Positions 61,402 to 64,000 of a DNA stretch of 64,000 nucleotides are shown here, one piece after another. Source of the DNA: Alexandriicola marinus (lineage in GTDB: Bacteria > Pseudomonadota > Alphaproteobacteria > Rhodobacterales > Rhodobacteraceae). Made by a program: the position numbers and the translations under genes. The DNA lies in contig NZ_RBVZ01000002.1 of the NCBI RefSeq assembly GCF_004000435.1, positions 434,001 through 498,000 of the forward strand, written 5' to 3'. Position 1 is the stretch's first letter, and the number at the start of each line of letters is the position of its first letter. Under the pieces are notes generated by a model. That model worked only from the letters and a program-made list of their open reading frames with translations, ran no database searches and was not told where the DNA came from.

Positions 61402-62376
61402 ATGTCGTTCCGCCAAACCCATCTCCTCGGGATCGAACCCCTCCAGACCACCGAGATCACGACCCTTCTCGACCTTGCCGATCGCTATGCCGACGACAAC
61501 CGGCGCGGCCGGACCCAGCGCAACGAGCTGGCCGGGCTGACCATGATCAACATGTTCTTCGAGAATTCGACCCGCACACAGGCCAGTTTCGAAATCGCGG
61601 GCCGGCGTATGGGCGCGGACGTGATGTCGATGGCGATGCAGGCCAGTTCGATCCGCAAGGGCGAGACGCTGATCGACACGGCGATGACGCTGAATGCGAT
61701 GCGGCCCGATATCCTTGTCGTGCGGCACCCCCATTCCGGCGCGGTCGATCTACTGGCGCAGAAGGTCAATTGCGCGGTTCTGAATGCGGGCGACGGGCGG
61801 CACGAACACCCCACACAGGCGCTTCTTGATGCGCTGACGATCCGGCGGGCCAAGGGGCGGCTGCATCGGCTGAGCATCGCGATCTGCGGTGACATCGCCC
61901 ACAGCCGCGTGGCGCGGTCGAACATCATGCTCCTTGGCAAGATGGAGAATCGCATCCGCCTGATAGCGCCGCCCACGCTGATGCCGTCGGGTGTTCAGGA
62001 CCTTGGCTGCGAGGTGTTCGACGACATGGAACGCGGATTGCAGGACGTCGACGTGGTGATGATGCTGCGCCTTCAGAAAGAGCGGATGGACGGCGGGTTC
62101 ATCCCGTCAGAGCGCGAATATTACCACCGCTATGGCCTTGATGCGCAAAAGCTGGCCTTTGCCAAGGAAGACGCCATCGTCATGCATCCCGGTCCGATGA
62201 ACCGCGGCGTCGAGATCGACGGCACGATCGCCGACGACATCAACCGGTCGGTGATCCAGACACAGGTCGAGATGGGGGTCGCGGTCCGGATGGCCGCGCT
62301 GGACCTTCTGGCGCGCAACCTGCGCGCCGCGCGCGGTGCCGCCGCGCTCGAGGCCAACGGCGGGGTGATGGCATGA
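61402..62376 (+). CDS. pyrB: Aspartate carbamoyltransferase catalytic subunit
   Basis: A 324-aa ATCase joining carbamoyl phosphate and aspartate in pyrimidine synthesis. The carbamoyl-phosphate loop [20 protein letters not shown] (about residues 50-69), the [13 protein letters not shown] segment near 133 and [13 protein letters not shown] near 265 are all conserved. ATG 61402 is chosen over GTG 61399 because AAGGAG lies 7 nt before it. No pyrI regulatory gene follows; instead two small membrane-protein genes and a dihydroorotase-like gene follow, which fits the class of ATCases that form a complex with a PyrC-type partner. Confidence 0.96.
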   Translation: MSFRQTHLLGIEPLQTTEITTLLDLADRYADDNRRGRTQRNELAGLTMINMFFENSTRTQASFEIAGRRMGADVMSMAMQASSIRKGETLIDTAMTLNAMRPDILVVRHPHSGAVDLLAQKVNCAVLNAGDGRHEHPTQALLDALTIRRAKGRLHRLSIAICGDIAHSRVARSNIMLLGKMENRIRLIAPPTLMPSGVQDLGCEVFDDMERGLQDVDVVMMLRLQKERMDGGFIPSEREYYHRYGLDAQKLAFAKEDAIVMHPGPMNRGVEIDGTIADDINRSVIQTQVEMGVAVRMAALDLLARNLRAARGAAALEANGGVMA

Positions 62377-62480
62377 GTGGTGAGCCACCCCGCGATCCGA
62401 AGATGAGCGGCCGGATCGCGATGATCGCCCTGCTTGTCGCGCTGGGGCTTGTTCTCGCGATGATCCTGATCGCCGGCTGA
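62373..62480 (+). CDS. 35-aa single-helix membrane peptide after pyrB
   Basis: A small ORF whose ATG overlaps the pyrB stop (ATGA). The product has a polar N-terminus ([14 protein letters not shown]) and one hydrophobic helix of about 20 residues ([20 protein letters not shown]) ending in G. It ends just before the next frame (GTG at 62481). It looks like a genuine tiny membrane protein, but no family is known to me. Confidence 0.6.
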   Translation: MSGEPPRDPKMSGRIAMIALLVALGLVLAMILIAG

Positions 62481-62504
62481 GTGAGTGGCCACGGGGAACG
62501 ACAG

Positions 62505-63065
62505 ATGACGGCACCCGGGTGGGAAGGCATCCTCGATGAGGGCGAGGAAATCCTCTGGCAGGGGCGCCCTGCGCCGGGCATCGACTGGCGCGCCATGCTG
62601 AACGCTCATGTTTTCGTCGGTCTTTTCGTGGCCGGGTTCGGCGTGTTCTGGACGATCATGGCCGTGTCGATGATGGCCGGGGCCGGTTCGGGGCCGCCGC
62701 TCCTGTTTCGGCTGGTGTTCCCGCTCTTCGGTGTGGTCTTCGTCTTCACGGCGATGAGAAACGTCATGAAGAAGCCCCTCGATGCCTATCGGCGTCAGAA
62801 GGGCACCTTCTACACATTGTCGAACAAGGCCGCCTATGTCGCGACGGATATCGGCGGCAAGCGCAGCCTAGACAGATATCTTCTGGAGGACATGGACCGG
62901 CTCCGGCTCGTCGATGGCGCCCCCGGGTCGGTGATGTTTGGCACCACGTCGGATCAAGGCCGCGTGCCGGGATCGGGTGAGCCGGGCTTTCTGCGGCTGT
63001 CGGATGCGCGCGACGTCTTTGGCCGCGTGCGCGATGCGCGGGACAGGGTGGGTTCCGCGGGATGA
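62505..63065 (+). CDS. Two-helix membrane protein, PH-domain-like
   Basis: A 186-aa protein between pyrB and the dihydroorotase-like gene. It starts with GWEGILDEGEEILWQGRPAP, the opening seen in bacterial PH-domain membrane proteins. Two helices follow (FVGLFVAGFGVFWTIMAVSM and LLFRLVFPLFGVVFVFTAM, about 37-90) and then a soluble part with YTLSNKAAYVATDIGGKRSL resembling a PH-type beta core. ATG 62505 is chosen; GTG 62481 is possible. Function unknown; its presence inside a pyrimidine operon recurs in related bacteria as I recall. Confidence 0.7.
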   Translation: MTAPGWEGILDEGEEILWQGRPAPGIDWRAMLNAHVFVGLFVAGFGVFWTIMAVSMMAGAGSGPPLLFRLVFPLFGVVFVFTAMRNVMKKPLDAYRRQKGTFYTLSNKAAYVATDIGGKRSLDRYLLEDMDRLRLVDGAPGSVMFGTTSDQGRVPGSGEPGFLRLSDARDVFGRVRDARDRVGSAG

Positions 63066-63168
63066 CCCGCGCATGCCCCGCCCCGGGTTGGCGCACTTGC
63101 CCCGGCCTTGCCCTTGGCCGGTATCCCCGGCTATGTGGCCGTGCACAGGCGATGGGCGAGGGAGCCAG

Positions 63169-64000
63169 ATGACAACCACGATCTTTGCCAATGCCCGTCT
63201 TGTCGACCCCGAGGCCGCGGACGTCGCAGAAGGCCACCTTATCGTCGTCGATGGCCGGATCGCAGGCATATCGGACAAGATGCCCGATATCACCAGCGGC
63301 GCCGACGTGATCGATTGCGCGGGCTATCACCTCGCGCCGGGGATCGTCGATATCGGCGTAAAGGTCAGCGAACCGGGCGAACGGCACAAGGAAAGCTTCA
63401 GCTCCGCCGGACGCGCGGCGGCCGCCGGTGGCGTCACGACGATCGTGACCCGGCCTGACACCCTTCCGGCGATCGACACGCCCGAGGTTCTGGAATTCGT
63501 CGCCCGCCGTGCGACCGAGGATTGCGCCGTCAACGTCCTGCCGATCGCCGCGCTGACCAAGGGGCGGGAGGGTCGGGAAATGACCGAGATCGGATTCCTG
63601 CGGGACGCGGGCGCTGTCGCGTTCTCGGATTGCGACAACGTCATTACCGACACCAAGATCGCCAGCCGCGCCTTCACCTATGCCCGCAGCCTCGATGCGC
63701 TGGTCATCTGTCACGTTCAGGAACCGGGCCTCTCGGGCGGTGCGGCCGTGACCTCGGGCAAGTTCGCTTCTCTCAAGGGCCTGCCGGGCGTGTCACCGAT
63801 GGCCGAACGCATGGCGCTTGATCGCGATATCGCGCTGATCGAGATGACGGGCGTGCGCTATCACGCCGACCAGATCACCACGGCCCGCGCCCTGCCCGCC
63901 CTTGAACGGGCGAAACGCAACGGGCTCGACATCACGGCGGGCGTCAGCATCCACCACCTGACACTGAACGAGTTGGACGTGGCCGAGTATCGGACATTCT
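63169..64000 (+). CDS. pyrC: Dihydroorotase-like protein, probably non-catalytic PyrC' (3' partial)
   Basis: Runs off the window; 277 residues are visible. The fold is that of class I dihydroorotase (IFANARLVDPEAADVAEGHL; CAGYHLAPGIVDIGVKVSEP; AAAGGVTTIVTRPDTLPAID). The metal- and substrate-binding motif D-x-H-x-H-x-R-E-P-G is altered to D61-I-G-V-K-V-S-E-P-G, so both zinc histidines and the Arg are missing. Such proteins (PyrC' or PyrX of Pseudomonas) hold ATCase in a dodecamer without DHOase activity. Its place after pyrB supports this. A true DHOase should exist elsewhere. Confidence 0.88.
   Translation, partial: MTTTIFANARLVDPEAADVAEGHLIVVDGRIAGISDKMPDITSGADVIDCAGYHLAPGIVDIGVKVSEPGERHKESFSSAGRAAAAGGVTTIVTRPDTLPAIDTPEVLEFVARRATEDCAVNVLPIAALTKGREGREMTEIGFLRDAGAVAFSDCDNVITDTKIASRAFTYARSLDALVICHVQEPGLSGGAAVTSGKFASLKGLPGVSPMAERMALDRDIALIEMTGVRYHADQITTARALPALERAKRNGLDITAGVSIHHLTLNELDVAEYRTF

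Noticed and set aside
1-64000. tRNA genes, rRNA, CRISPR arrays, insertion sequences, prophage genes, toxin-antitoxin or defence systems
   Set aside because: None was seen: gaps are short, with no tRNA-like T-arm/acceptor patterns, no regular direct repeats, and no transposase, integrase or nuclease-defence genes.

Overview
The window reads as about 64 kb of chromosome from a GC-rich alphaproteobacterium, most likely a member of the Rhodobacterales (Rhodobacteraceae/Roseobacter group). The evidence is the split ATP synthase F0 operon with separate b and b' subunits and atpI, the TIGR02302/DUF4175 protein beside lysA, a zf-CHCC (NDUFS6-like) protein, the glcDEF layout, and the ffh - acetyltransferases - chorismate mutase - rpsP - rimM - trmD - rplS - rpmE order. 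No rRNA, tRNA, CRISPR array, insertion sequence, phage gene or replication origin was found. Genes are very tightly packed, with many 4-bp ATGA and TGATG overlaps. No gap exceeds 300 bp.

Left part (1-24.6 kb). The window opens inside a DUF4159 gene followed by a second large membrane protein. The glycolate oxidase operon glcD-glcE-(42-aa ORF)-glcF follows, then a secreted trypsin-like protease and an Hsp20 chaperone with a good RpoH-type promoter. Next come a LysR regulator divergent from a two-gene unit, polA, small membrane and Zn proteins, an orphan ABC ATPase and a HIT protein. A surface-glycan block encodes a Core-2/I-branching glycosyltransferase, a sulfotransferase and a protein of unknown family. 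After a PfkB kinase and nth come an Ada-like alkyltransferase, an OmpA-type lipoprotein and a GntR/FadR-type regulator. This regulator and glcD each have almost the same 23-bp inverted repeat in front, which suggests that it controls glycolate use and itself.

Middle part (24.6-44.7 kb). The ATP synthase F0 operon lies on the minus strand. It is followed by ArsR and LysR regulators, a DMT exporter and a DoxX protein. A structured multi-hairpin leader ending in a terminator precedes ffh. Six tandem, translationally coupled GNAT acetyltransferases and a chorismate mutase then lead into rpsP-rimM-trmD-rplS-rpmE, which is interrupted by a sulfotransferase-like gene and an opposing FAD oxidoreductase. 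accA, a PPOX flavoprotein, plsC and ftsXE follow.

Right part (44.7-64 kb). A zinc-ribbon protein faces an envelope/biosynthesis run: TIGR02302 protein, lysA, an ATP-grasp protein, a DUF2834 protein, a 35-aa lipoprotein and argH. A TlpA thioredoxin, a YqgE protein and a DsbD-N-like secreted protein come next. An RND efflux pair follows behind a clear inverted-repeat operator. moaB lies next to a family-4-like uracil-DNA glycosylase that has lost most of its Fe-S ligands. The window ends in pyrB, two small membrane-protein genes and a dihydroorotase-like gene whose metal-binding HxH motif is missing, so it is probably a non-catalytic PyrC'.

The most notable items are the shared glcD/regulator operator, the structured ffh leader, the six-gene acetyltransferase array, the degenerate uracil-DNA glycosylase and pseudo-dihydroorotase, and five small coupled ORFs that standard gene callers may miss. 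None amounts to a proven new system.
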